Origin: Firmicutes bacterium UBA6132
GTDB taxonomy: Bacteria; Bacillota_A; Clostridia; Tissierellales; Sedimentibacteraceae
NCBI GenBank assembly: GCA_002435835.1
Contig: DIVM01000109.1
Location: 1-15,637 of the forward strand
Direction of reading: 5' to 3'
Length of the DNA: 15,637 nucleotides
Shown here piece by piece: positions 1 to 6,785 of the stretch. How positions within the stretch are numbered: the stretch's first letter is position 1; every line of letters begins with the position of its first letter. The notes beneath the pieces are model-generated. The model worked only from the letters and a program-made list of their open reading frames with translations. It searched no databases and had not been told where the DNA came from. Position numbers and translations under genes: made by a program.

Positions 1-2
1 AT

Positions 3-506
3 TGGCTAGATGAACATTTTTATAATTATCAAACTGTTTCTATAATGCTAATTGTATATGGAATTTTATTTATTCTTATTGAAAATCGTAATAAAGGAAA
101 AACAACTCATGTAAATAGCTTTAATCAGTTGTCGTATAAAACTGCATTTTTAATTGGTATGTTTCAAGTATTATCTTTAATACCAGGTACATCTCGTTCT
201 GGTGCAACAATTCTTGGGGCAATCATTCTTGGTACATCCCGTTTTATAGCAGCTGAATATTCTTTCTTTCTATCCATTCCTGTAATGTTTGGGGCAAGTG
301 CATTAAAACTTTTTAAATTTGGATTAAGCTTCACTGGTATGGAAGTAGCAATATTATTAACAGGAATGATTGTAGCTTTTGTAGTTTCTGTAGTAGCTAT
401 TCGTTTCTTAATTGTGTACATTAAAAATAATGACTTTAAAGCATTTGGTTGGTATAGAATTATTTTGGGTATATTAGTGATTGGTTACTTTGCTTTATTT
501 AGATAA
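3..506 (+). CDS. uppP: Undecaprenyl-diphosphatase UppP/BacA, 3' part only
   Basis: The integral membrane phosphatase UppP converts undecaprenyl pyrophosphate to undecaprenyl phosphate, recycling the lipid carrier of cell-wall synthesis; extra copies give bacitracin resistance. The frame is open from base 3, so the start lies left of the window; 167 C-terminal residues are visible of a family length near 270. The diagnostic motif [13 protein letters not shown], with the serine and arginine of the active site, is encoded at about 177-216. Four or so hydrophobic segments follow, ending with a membrane helix at the C terminus. An ATG at 45 is internal and not the real start. The MFS gene begins 28 bp downstream, which suggests cotranscription. 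The family assignment is secure; whether this is a housekeeping copy or a resistance copy cannot be seen. Confidence 0.93.
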   Translation, partial: WLDEHFYNYQTVSIMLIVYGILFILIENRNKGKTTHVNSFNQLSYKTAFLIGMFQVLSLIPGTSRSGATILGAIILGTSRFIAAEYSFFLSIPVMFGASALKLFKFGLSFTGMEVAILLTGMIVAFVVSVVAIRFLIVYIKNNDFKAFGWYRIILGILVIGYFALFR

Positions 507-534
507 ACTACAAAGATAAAAATTCGGAGGAAAA

Positions 535-1767
535 ATGTATTTAAACAAGGATTGGAAAAGAAATATAATACTATTTTTAACAAGCCAGAATTTATCTTTA
601 TTTGGTTCCATGATTGTTCAGTATGCTATAACCTGGTATATAACTTTACAAACTAAATCCGGTGTAATGATTACAGTTTCAATTATATGTGGTTTCCTTC
701 CGAATCTTTTTATTGCTCCTTTTGCAGGCGTTTGGGCTGACCGTTACAATAAAAAAATGCTTATAATGTTGTCTGACAGTTTAATCGCTATAGCATCTTT
801 AATATTAGCGATACTTTTTATTATGGGTCAGGAATCAGTTTATTTATTATTTGCAGCTGCATCAATACGTTCGTTAGGAACAGGGATTCAAATACCTGCT
901 GTTGGTGCATTTTTACCTCAACTTGTTCCTGAAAATGAACTTACTAAAGTTAATGGAATTAATGGGAGTATACAATCATTTGTTGCACTTATATCACCCA
1001 TGCTAAGCGGAGCACTTTTAACTGTTTCAACAATGCAATCTTTATTTATTATTGATGTTGTTACAGCTGCTTTTGCAGTTTTATTGCTTTTGTTGTTTTT
1101 ACATGAGCCTTCATATGAAAAGAATAAATCATTTGAAAACCAAAAAATTAATTATTATGAAGATATGAGCGAAGGAATTAAATATATTAAAAATCACAAA
1201 TTTGTTTTTATTCTCTTTGTATATTGTGCAATATATTTTATATTGGTTACACCTTTAGCATTTTTAACACCACTTCAAGTAACTCGCAATTTTGGCGATG
1301 AGGTTTGGAGACTTACATCTATAGAAGTAACTTTTTCTTTAGGCATGATGGGTGGTGGAATTCTTATGGCTACTTGGGGTGGTTTTAAAAATAAAATTCA
1401 TACTATGTGTTTATCATACCTTACCGTTGCTATATGTACATTTTTAGTTGGAGTTGTAACTAATTTTTGGATTTATCTTTTATTAATGGTTGCAACAGGA
1501 TTAGTCATGCCATTATTCAATACACCTTTTACAGTTTTATTGCAGCAAAAAGTTGAACAGGAGTTTATGGGAAGAGTTTTTAGTGTTTTAGGCATGATAT
1601 CAAGTTCACTAATGCCACTTGCTATGCTTTTGTTCGGACCGATAGCTGATGTTATTAAAATAGAGAAGCTATTAATTGTGACAGGAGTTTTAATGGTTAT
1701 TCAAAGTTTTATGATGTTTTTCAATAAAATATTAATAGAAGCTGGAAAACCTGTTTCAAATGATTAA
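535..1767 (+). CDS. MFS drug exporter, macrolide-efflux-like (MFS_3 type)
   Basis: This is a 410-aa, roughly 12-helix major facilitator transporter, probably a proton-driven exporter in the cytoplasmic membrane. The motif A loop between helices 2 and 3 reads GVWADRYNKK (residues 65-74). The stretch PENELTKVNGINGS (132-145) after helix 4 is typical of the group containing Mef-like macrolide exporters and EntS. A charged cytoplasmic loop at about 190-220 separates the two six-helix halves. The ATG at 535 follows a good GGAGG site (526-530). The gene lies 28 bp after uppP and 12 bp before the response regulator gene, so it probably belongs to the same transcript. The substrate cannot be read from sequence; the neighbours make a peptide or cell-wall antibiotic plausible, but that is inference. 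Confidence 0.85.
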   Translation: MYLNKDWKRNIILFLTSQNLSLFGSMIVQYAITWYITLQTKSGVMITVSIICGFLPNLFIAPFAGVWADRYNKKMLIMLSDSLIAIASLILAILFIMGQESVYLLFAAASIRSLGTGIQIPAVGAFLPQLVPENELTKVNGINGSIQSFVALISPMLSGALLTVSTMQSLFIIDVVTAAFAVLLLLLFLHEPSYEKNKSFENQKINYYEDMSEGIKYIKNHKFVFILFVYCAIYFILVTPLAFLTPLQVTRNFGDEVWRLTSIEVTFSLGMMGGGILMATWGGFKNKIHTMCLSYLTVAICTFLVGVVTNFWIYLLLMVATGLVMPLFNTPFTVLLQQKVEQEFMGRVFSVLGMISSSLMPLAMLLFGPIADVIKIEKLLIVTGVLMVIQSFMMFFNKILIEAGKPVSND

Positions 1768-1779
1768 GCTGGAGGAATT

Positions 1780-2451
1780 ATGTATAAAATTATGATTGTG
1801 GAAGACGATATTACAATTGCCAAAACTATTAAAGAGCATTTAATTACATGGGGTTATAATGCAATTTATATTACTGATTTTAAAAATGTAATAGAACAGT
1901 TTTCAGAATTTAATCCTCAAATTGTACTCCTTGATATTAAACTTCCATTTTTTAACGGATTTTATTGGTGCAGTGAAATACGTAAAATTTCAAATGTTCC
2001 AGTAATATTTATATCATCAGCTGATGACAATATGAATATCGTAATGGCAATGAATATGGGAGGGGATGATTTTATCTCTAAACCATTTGATTTAAATGTT
2101 TTAACGGCAAAATTAGGAGCTATTATAAGAAGAACTTATTCCTTAAATGGGCAAATAAACATAATGGAACACAAGGGGGTTGTGTTAAATTTAGGCGATA
2201 CTACAATTACATATGACAACAAAAAATTAGAGCTCACTAAAAATGATTATAAAATTTTGCAGATACTCATGGAAAACGCATGCAAAATAGTTTCCCGGGA
2301 TGATATTATGCAAAGGCTTTGGGAAAGCGATGAATTCATAGATGATAATACATTGACAGTTAACATAACCCGCCTACGAAAAAAACTACTACAAATAGGC
2401 CTTGAAAGTTTCATTAAAACAAAAAAAGGAATTGGTTATATGGTTGAGTGA
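1780..2451 (+). CDS. OmpR-family response regulator, BceR-like
   Basis: This 223-aa DNA-binding response regulator is the likely partner of the kinase encoded immediately downstream. The receiver domain (about 1-115) has the acidic pocket VEDD (7-10), the phosphoacceptor Asp52 in LLDIKLP, Ser80 and Lys101 in SKPFD. The C-terminal winged-helix domain (about 130-223) contains the OmpR-type stretch LTVNITRLRKKL, and the protein ends in KKGIGYMVE. A GGAGG site (1771-1775) precedes the ATG. The kinase ATG lies 1 nt beyond this stop, which indicates translational coupling. Length and organisation fit BceR-type regulators, which usually activate the adjacent bceAB-type genes on exposure to bacitracin or similar peptides. 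The particular inducer is unknown. Confidence 0.88.
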   Translation: MYKIMIVEDDITIAKTIKEHLITWGYNAIYITDFKNVIEQFSEFNPQIVLLDIKLPFFNGFYWCSEIRKISNVPVIFISSADDNMNIVMAMNMGGDDFISKPFDLNVLTAKLGAIIRRTYSLNGQINIMEHKGVVLNLGDTTITYDNKKLELTKNDYKILQILMENACKIVSRDDIMQRLWESDEFIDDNTLTVNITRLRKKLLQIGLESFIKTKKGIGYMVE

Positions 2452-2452
2452 T

Positions 2453-3460
2453 ATGAAAGAATTAATAAAAATTTTTTGTTCATATATTAAAAGCAATATT
2501 ATTACTTTTGTAGTTGGAGTTATTTCCTCATTAATATTTTTAGTTGTATTTAGTTTATATTCACTGCCCTTAGAGCCTGTAATATATGCCATGTGCTTAT
2601 CGGCTTTTTTCTCATCAATAGTTGTAATTTTAAAATTTATTAAATTTTATAATAAACATATGATGTTAAGAAATTTAAAAGCAAACACAGCAGAGGTTGA
2701 AAATGAAATCATGTTTTCTAATAATTTAATAGAAAATGATTATGTTGAATTAATTAAAATATTAAATAAGGATCTATCAGATCTTATAAATGAAAAAAAT
2801 AGAGCATATGCTGATATGATGGATTATTATACCATGTGGGCTCATCAAATTAAAACTCCAATTGCAGCCATGCGCTTAATTTTACAGACAAATAAAACAG
2901 AAAAAAACACAGAGCTTTTAGAACAGCTTTTTAAAATAGAACAATATGTTGAAATGGTTTTGCAATTTTTAAGAATGGAGAGCATGAGCTCTGATTTGAT
3001 GTTTAAAAAATATTCCCTTGATGACATCATAAAACAAGCAATACGAAAATATTCTAAATCATTTATTTATAAAAAAATAAAGCTAAATTATAAAAATGTT
3101 AATTTAGAAGTGTTGACTGACGAAAAATGGCTTGTTTTTGTTATAGAACAAATATTATCAAATGCGTTGAAATACACTTTTTCAGGTGAAATTTCAATTT
3201 ATATGGATGAAAAATCACCTATGACATTAGTGATTGAAGATACGGGTATGGGTATTTCTCATGAAGATTTGCCCCGAGTATTTGAAAAAGGCTTTACAGG
3301 ATATAATGGCAGACTTGATAAAAAATCAACTGGAATAGGGTTATATCTTTGTAAACAAATTTTAAACAAACTCTCCCACACTATTTTCATAGAATCAGAA
3401 GTAGAAAAAGGCACTAAGGTTAAAATAGATCTAAGTGTAATGGATATTTTAAAAGAGTGA
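2453..3460 (+). CDS. Intramembrane-sensing histidine kinase, BceS-like
   Basis: This 335-aa kinase is the size usual for BceS. Two helices (about 15-36 and 41-62) are joined by only a few residues, so there is no extracellular sensor domain; such kinases are normally informed by their BceAB transporter. The H-box has His131 in MWAHQIKTP, the N-box has Asn237 in QILSNALKY, the G1 box is EDTGMG (262-267), and the G2 box is STGIGLYL (292-299). The ATG at 2453 was chosen because it directly follows the regulator stop and gives the family length. In-frame TTG codons at 2402 and 2444 would overlap the regulator; 2444 cannot be excluded because the ATG has only a weak ribosome binding site. Confidence 0.88.
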   Translation: MKELIKIFCSYIKSNIITFVVGVISSLIFLVVFSLYSLPLEPVIYAMCLSAFFSSIVVILKFIKFYNKHMMLRNLKANTAEVENEIMFSNNLIENDYVELIKILNKDLSDLINEKNRAYADMMDYYTMWAHQIKTPIAAMRLILQTNKTEKNTELLEQLFKIEQYVEMVLQFLRMESMSSDLMFKKYSLDDIIKQAIRKYSKSFIYKKIKLNYKNVNLEVLTDEKWLVFVIEQILSNALKYTFSGEISIYMDEKSPMTLVIEDTGMGISHEDLPRVFEKGFTGYNGRLDKKSTGIGLYLCKQILNKLSHTIFIESEVEKGTKVKIDLSVMDILKE

Positions 3461-3511
3461 GCAACTTACTAAGCTATGTGTGAGATGCATTTTAAGCAAT
3501 AAAAATGAATC

Positions 3512-3525
3512 TTACTAAAATGTAA
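3512..3525. promoter_or_regulatory. Candidate BceR-type operator
   Basis: TTACTAAAATGTAA is an imperfect inverted repeat (CTTAC/GTAAG arms with the flanking bases). As I recall it, the consensus for BceR-like regulators is TNACA-N4-TGTAA; this site differs only at one position of the left arm. It lies between the kinase and transporter genes, where a Bce regulator would be expected to act. It is about 320 bp upstream of the ATPase start codon. Confidence 0.45.
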
Positions 3526-3530
3526 GTTTT

Positions 3531-3576
3531 GAGGAGAAAATGTAAGCCAAATCTATGGTGACCATTTTCTCTTTTT
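3531..3576 (+). terminator. Probable Rho-independent terminator after the kinase gene
   Basis: GAGAAAATG (3534-3542) pairs with CATTTTCTC (3563-3571). An inner GCCA/TGGT stem can form inside the 20-nt loop, and the structure is followed by a short T tract (3572-3576). The AT-rich stem is only moderately strong. It would separate the uppP-MFS-regulator-kinase transcript from the transporter genes, or act as an attenuator. Confidence 0.5.
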
Positions 3577-3593
3577 GCTATTATTGTAAATAT

Positions 3594-3805
3594 AACAAGG
3601 TTCCCGGAACCCAACAGCAATCTTGTTTTTGATTGCGTCGTTGGGTGGGGTCCTTATTGCGAAGCAACAAGGTTCCCGGAACCCAACAGCAAGCTTATTT
3701 TTTGATTGCGTCGTTGGGTGGGGTTCTTATTGCGAAGCAACAAGGTTCCCGGAACCCAACAGCAAGCTTATTTTTTGATTGCGTTGTTGGGTGGGGTTCT
3801 TATTA
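3594..3805. repeat. Three tandem copies of a 72-73 bp structured repeat
   Basis: Copies start at 3594, 3666 and 3739; the third is truncated at its end. Copies 2 and 3 differ by a single C-to-T change over their shared length; copy 1 differs at a few positions in the A/T-rich middle and near its end. Each unit contains three inverted repeats: GGTTCC-C-GGAACC; CCCAAC...GTTGGG, with GCAA/TTGC pairing inside it; and at the junction CCTTATTGC-GAA-GCAACAAGG. The unit is clearly richer in G+C than its surroundings. There are no unique spacers, so this is not a CRISPR array. It occupies most of the 374-bp gap between the kinase and ATPase genes, where I see no protein-coding gene. Confidence 0.9.
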
Positions 3806-3814
3806 ATATATAAT
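3787..3814 (+). promoter_or_regulatory. Weak candidate sigma-A promoter for the transporter genes
   Basis: A perfect TATAAT (3809-3814) stands 16 bp downstream of TTGGGT (3787-3792), which matches only the first three bases of the -35 consensus. The -35 part is in the third tandem repeat and the -10 is in unique sequence just after it. Another -10-like sequence, TATAAC at 3591-3596, lies ahead of the repeats with no clear -35. A poor -35 would suit an activated promoter, but neither choice is certain. Confidence 0.35.
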
Positions 3815-3834
3815 TAAAATTTATTGGAGGAATT

Positions 3835-4602
3835 ATGTTACTACTACAAGTTAATAATTTAAAAAAAATTTATACAACAAGATTTGGGCAAAATTCTGTT
3901 CAAGCACTTTCAAACATATCATTTACAGTGGAAAAAGGAGAATATGTTGCAATAATGGGGGAATCTGGCTCAGGTAAAACAACTCTTTTAAATATCCTTG
4001 CATCCCTTGATAAACCTACAAGCGGTGAAATAATATTAAATGGAAAAAATGTTGTGTCAATTAAAGAAAAAGAAATCTCTGCTTTTAGAAGGGATAATTT
4101 AGGATTTGTGTTTCAGGATTTTAATTTGCTTGATACATTTTCCATAAAAGATAATATATTTTTGCCCTTAGTTTTAGCAAAAAAATCATATGAAGATATG
4201 AATGAAAAATTAAAACCAATAGCTAAGAGATTGGGAATTACTGACATACTTGAAAAATTCCCCTATGAAGTTTCTGGGGGGCAAAAACAAAGGACGGCTA
4301 TTGCAAGGGCCTTAATAACAGAGCCTCAAATAATACTTGCTGATGAACCTACAGGTTCCCTTGATTCGCGAGCTTCTGATGGAGTTTTAAAATTATTTAA
4401 CGATATAAATGATGAAGGACAAACAATTTTAATGGTTACACACAGTATAAGAGCTGCAAGCCATGCAAAAAGAGTGCTATTTATTAAGGATGGTAATATC
4501 TTTCACCAGCTTTACAAAGCTTCTAAATCAAATGAAGAAATGTATCAGTTAATATCAGATACCCTCACTTTGATTGCAACAGGTGGTGGTAGAAATGAAT
4601 AA
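3835..4602 (+). CDS. BceA-like ABC transporter ATP-binding protein
   Basis: This 255-aa ATPase belongs to the MacB/LolD/BceA group and is the energising subunit of the peptide-antibiotic transporter completed by the next gene. Walker A is GESGSGKTT (42-50), the Q-loop has Gln94 in VFQDFN, the signature is VSGGQKQR (146-153), Walker B is IILADEP (166-172), and the switch His203 lies in MVTHS. The ATG follows a strong TGGAGG site (3824-3829). The end of the gene overlaps the permease start by 8 bp, so the two subunits are probably made by coupled translation. Family knowledge: BceAB transporters free undecaprenyl pyrophosphate from bound bacitracin-like peptides and signal flux to the kinase. 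Confidence 0.92.
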   Translation: MLLLQVNNLKKIYTTRFGQNSVQALSNISFTVEKGEYVAIMGESGSGKTTLLNILASLDKPTSGEIILNGKNVVSIKEKEISAFRRDNLGFVFQDFNLLDTFSIKDNIFLPLVLAKKSYEDMNEKLKPIAKRLGITDILEKFPYEVSGGQKQRTAIARALITEPQIILADEPTGSLDSRASDGVLKLFNDINDEGQTILMVTHSIRAASHAKRVLFIKDGNIFHQLYKASKSNEEMYQLISDTLTLIATGGGRNE

Positions 4603-6595
4603 ATTTTTTTATGTTAATCTTGCCATAAATAATATAAAAAAGAACTCTAAAACATATATACCTTATTTATTGACATGCATCGGAACTATTGCAATGTTTT
4701 ATAACATGATTTTTTTAGCTGTAGCTAAGGATATAGGAAGTGTAAGCGACAGTGGATCCGTAAGGCAGATATTATTTCTTGGGGCTATAATAATAGGAAT
4801 TTTTTCTTTAATATTTTTGTTTTATACAAACAGCTTTTTAATAAAAAGACGTAAAAAAGAAATTGGTCTTTTTAATATTCTTGGGATGGAAAAAAAGCAT
4901 ATTGCAAAAATAATGTTTATGGAAACCATAGTTATAGCAGTTTTAAGCTTTTCAATAGGATTGTCTTCAGGAATTATTTTAAGCAAGCTAATGATTTTGC
5001 TTTTATTAAAAATTATATCATTTGATGCAACTTTTGGATTTGAAATTCCTCTTATGGCTGTTTTAGCCACAGTTTTATTATTTTGCACTATATTTATTAT
5101 AAATTTAATTTATAATATTTTTCAAGTGCATTTAGCTAAGCCAATTGAGTTGTTAAAAGGCGGAAATTTAGGAGAAAAAGAGCCAAAAACCAAGTGGATT
5201 TTAGCCTCAATAGGAGCTATTTGTTTAGGCATAGGATATTATATTGCAGTAACTACAGAATCACCAATAGCAGCATTAAATTTATTTTTCATAGCAGTAG
5301 CTTTAGTAATTGTGGGAACATACTTTATATTTACAGCAAGTAGCATTGCGATTTTAAAAATGCTTCGCAAAAATAAAAAATATTATTATAAAATTAATCA
5401 TTTCATATCTGTCTCAGGTATGATTTATCGCATGAAGCAAAATGCAGCAGGCCTTGCTAACATCTGTATATTATCAACAGCAGTAATCATAATGATATCT
5501 ACAACCGTATCGCTGTATATGGGTGTTGAAGATGTTTTAAGAAATGCATTCCCAAGAAATATTGTTATAAACTCCTTTAATGTTTCAAAGGAATATGAGG
5601 AGTTCATAGAAAATTCGGTAGAAAAACATACAACTAATGCAAATTTACAGCCAAAAAATATAATAAAATATCATTTGATGAACTTTGTATTAAATCAGGA
5701 TGAATCAAATTTTGATAAATTTCAAGAGGATTCTTTTAAAGTTGATAATTATAGTAAAATGTCCACTTTAAAATTTATCATCATAGATGATTATAACAGA
5801 TTGGAAAATAAATCAGTAACATTATCAAAAGGGGAAGTGCTTTTATATGAACAAAAAGGAGAAATATCTGAAGATATAATAAATATAAATGGTTTAAAAC
5901 TCTCTATTAAAGAGCATTTAAATTCACTTAATTCTATGAATGCTACAAATGAGAATTTAACAAATAATTATGTAATAGTAGTTGATGACATAAATACGAT
6001 TAAACAGGTTCACAACGCCATTTATTCGGGTACGGATTATGAAATGGAAATGGAGGAACTGTCATATTATTATGCATTTGATCTTGATGGCAGCAAAGAA
6101 GAACAAATAAAAATTGTAAATAGTTTGCAAAAAGAGTTTGTAAGTGATGACTTGGATGGAGATAGTCGTGTTGAAGGTGCAGAAATTTCAAGAGATAGTT
6201 TTTACACCATTTATGGCGGTTTATTTTTCCTGGGGATATTTTTAGGTGTATTATTTATTATGGCGACGGTATTAATAATTTATTACAAACAGATTGCAGA
6301 AGGCTATGATGACAAGGAAAGATTTGAAATCATGCAAAAGGTGGGCATGAGCCATGACGAAGTAAAACATGCTATTAAAGCCCAAGTGTTAACAGTATTT
6401 TTTCTACCTCTTATAGCAGCTGTAATTCACATAGCATTTGCTTTTAAAGTCATAACTAAATTGCTTTTATTATTTAAGTTAACAAATATTTCTTTATTTT
6501 TAGTATGTACAATTGCAACAATTTTAATTTTTGCATTGTTTTATTCAATTGTTTATGCTTTGACCGCAAGAACTTATTATAAAATTGTTAGTTAA
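4595..6595 (+). CDS. BceB-like ABC transporter permease (FtsX fold)
   Basis: This 666-aa membrane protein is close to the usual BceB length. The layout is one N-terminal helix (about 22-44), three helices (about 58-80, 105-140, 150-175), further helices near 203-220 and 228-250, and one at about 287-308. A large extracellular domain (about 312-525) follows, then three C-terminal helices from about 530 on. This ten-helix pattern with the big domain between helices 7 and 8 is the hallmark of Bce permeases; that domain is the probable peptide-sensing part. KEIGLFNILGM (88-98) is the FtsX-type coupling segment that meets the ATPase. The ATG at 4595 overlaps the ATPase gene by 8 bp; an in-frame TTG at 4574 lacks support. 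The gene is followed by a strong terminator. Confidence 0.9.
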   Translation: MNKFFYVNLAINNIKKNSKTYIPYLLTCIGTIAMFYNMIFLAVAKDIGSVSDSGSVRQILFLGAIIIGIFSLIFLFYTNSFLIKRRKKEIGLFNILGMEKKHIAKIMFMETIVIAVLSFSIGLSSGIILSKLMILLLLKIISFDATFGFEIPLMAVLATVLLFCTIFIINLIYNIFQVHLAKPIELLKGGNLGEKEPKTKWILASIGAICLGIGYYIAVTTESPIAALNLFFIAVALVIVGTYFIFTASSIAILKMLRKNKKYYYKINHFISVSGMIYRMKQNAAGLANICILSTAVIIMISTTVSLYMGVEDVLRNAFPRNIVINSFNVSKEYEEFIENSVEKHTTNANLQPKNIIKYHLMNFVLNQDESNFDKFQEDSFKVDNYSKMSTLKFIIIDDYNRLENKSVTLSKGEVLLYEQKGEISEDIININGLKLSIKEHLNSLNSMNATNENLTNNYVIVVDDINTIKQVHNAIYSGTDYEMEMEELSYYYAFDLDGSKEEQIKIVNSLQKEFVSDDLDGDSRVEGAEISRDSFYTIYGGLFFLGIFLGVLFIMATVLIIYYKQIAEGYDDKERFEIMQKVGMSHDEVKHAIKAQVLTVFFLPLIAAVIHIAFAFKVITKLLLLFKLTNISLFLVCTIATILIFALFYSIVYALTARTYYKIVS

Positions 6596-6611
6596 ATATA
6601 AATTATTATTA

Positions 6612-6655
6612 AATATTGGGGATTTCCATTTGAGTAATCTCCAATATTTTTTTAT
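6612..6655 (+). terminator. Rho-independent terminator after the transporter operon
   Basis: AATATTGGGGATT (6612-6624) pairs with AATCTCCAATATT (6636-6648) through a 13-bp stem containing one G-U pair. The loop is 11 nt and a run of seven T follows. It ends the ATPase-permease transcript 17 bp after the permease stop. Confidence 0.9.
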
Positions 6656-6767
6656 GGAAATTTCATAAACTCATTATTATTTCTGTCATTAAAAATCCTT
6701 TTGATTAATATATTTATTATGATGACATCGTAAAATGCACAAGTTTATAATTTGTTTTACGTATATC

Positions 6768-6785
6768 AAGGGGGAAATGCATATG
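6768..6785 (+). promoter_or_regulatory. Ribosome binding site that decides the oxidase start
   Basis: AAGGGGG (6768-6774) lies 8 nt before the ATG at 6783 but only 2 nt before the ATG at 6777, and it falls inside the reading frame if the ATG at 6735 is used. The start at 6783 is therefore the best choice. Confidence 0.65.

Noticed and set aside
2402..2452. Extension of the kinase gene upstream to the TTG at 2402
   Set aside because: It would add 17 residues overlapping the regulator's C-terminal coding region; the ATG at 2453 gives the usual family length and position.
3533..3545. Ribosome-binding site plus ATG directly followed by TAA, like a minimal start-stop leader
   Set aside because: The A/G-rich stretch is better explained as the left arm of the candidate terminator hairpin; nothing else supports translation there.
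3594..3805. CRISPR array
   Set aside because: The three units are contiguous and near-identical along their whole length, with no unique spacers, and no cas genes are nearby.
4574..4594. Permease start at the TTG at 4574
   Set aside because: The ATG at 4595 has better spacing from the GGTGG stretch and gives the usual short overlap with the ATPase gene.
6681..6727. TGTCAT...ATGACA upstream of the oxidase gene as a further activator site
   Set aside because: The arms are about 35 bp apart, lack the flanking bases of the shared motif, and no -24/-12 promoter is present there.
6735..6782. Oxidase start at the ATG at 6735
   Set aside because: The only strong ribosome binding site (6768-6774) lies within this stretch and serves the ATG at 6783; the added residues resemble no family N terminus.
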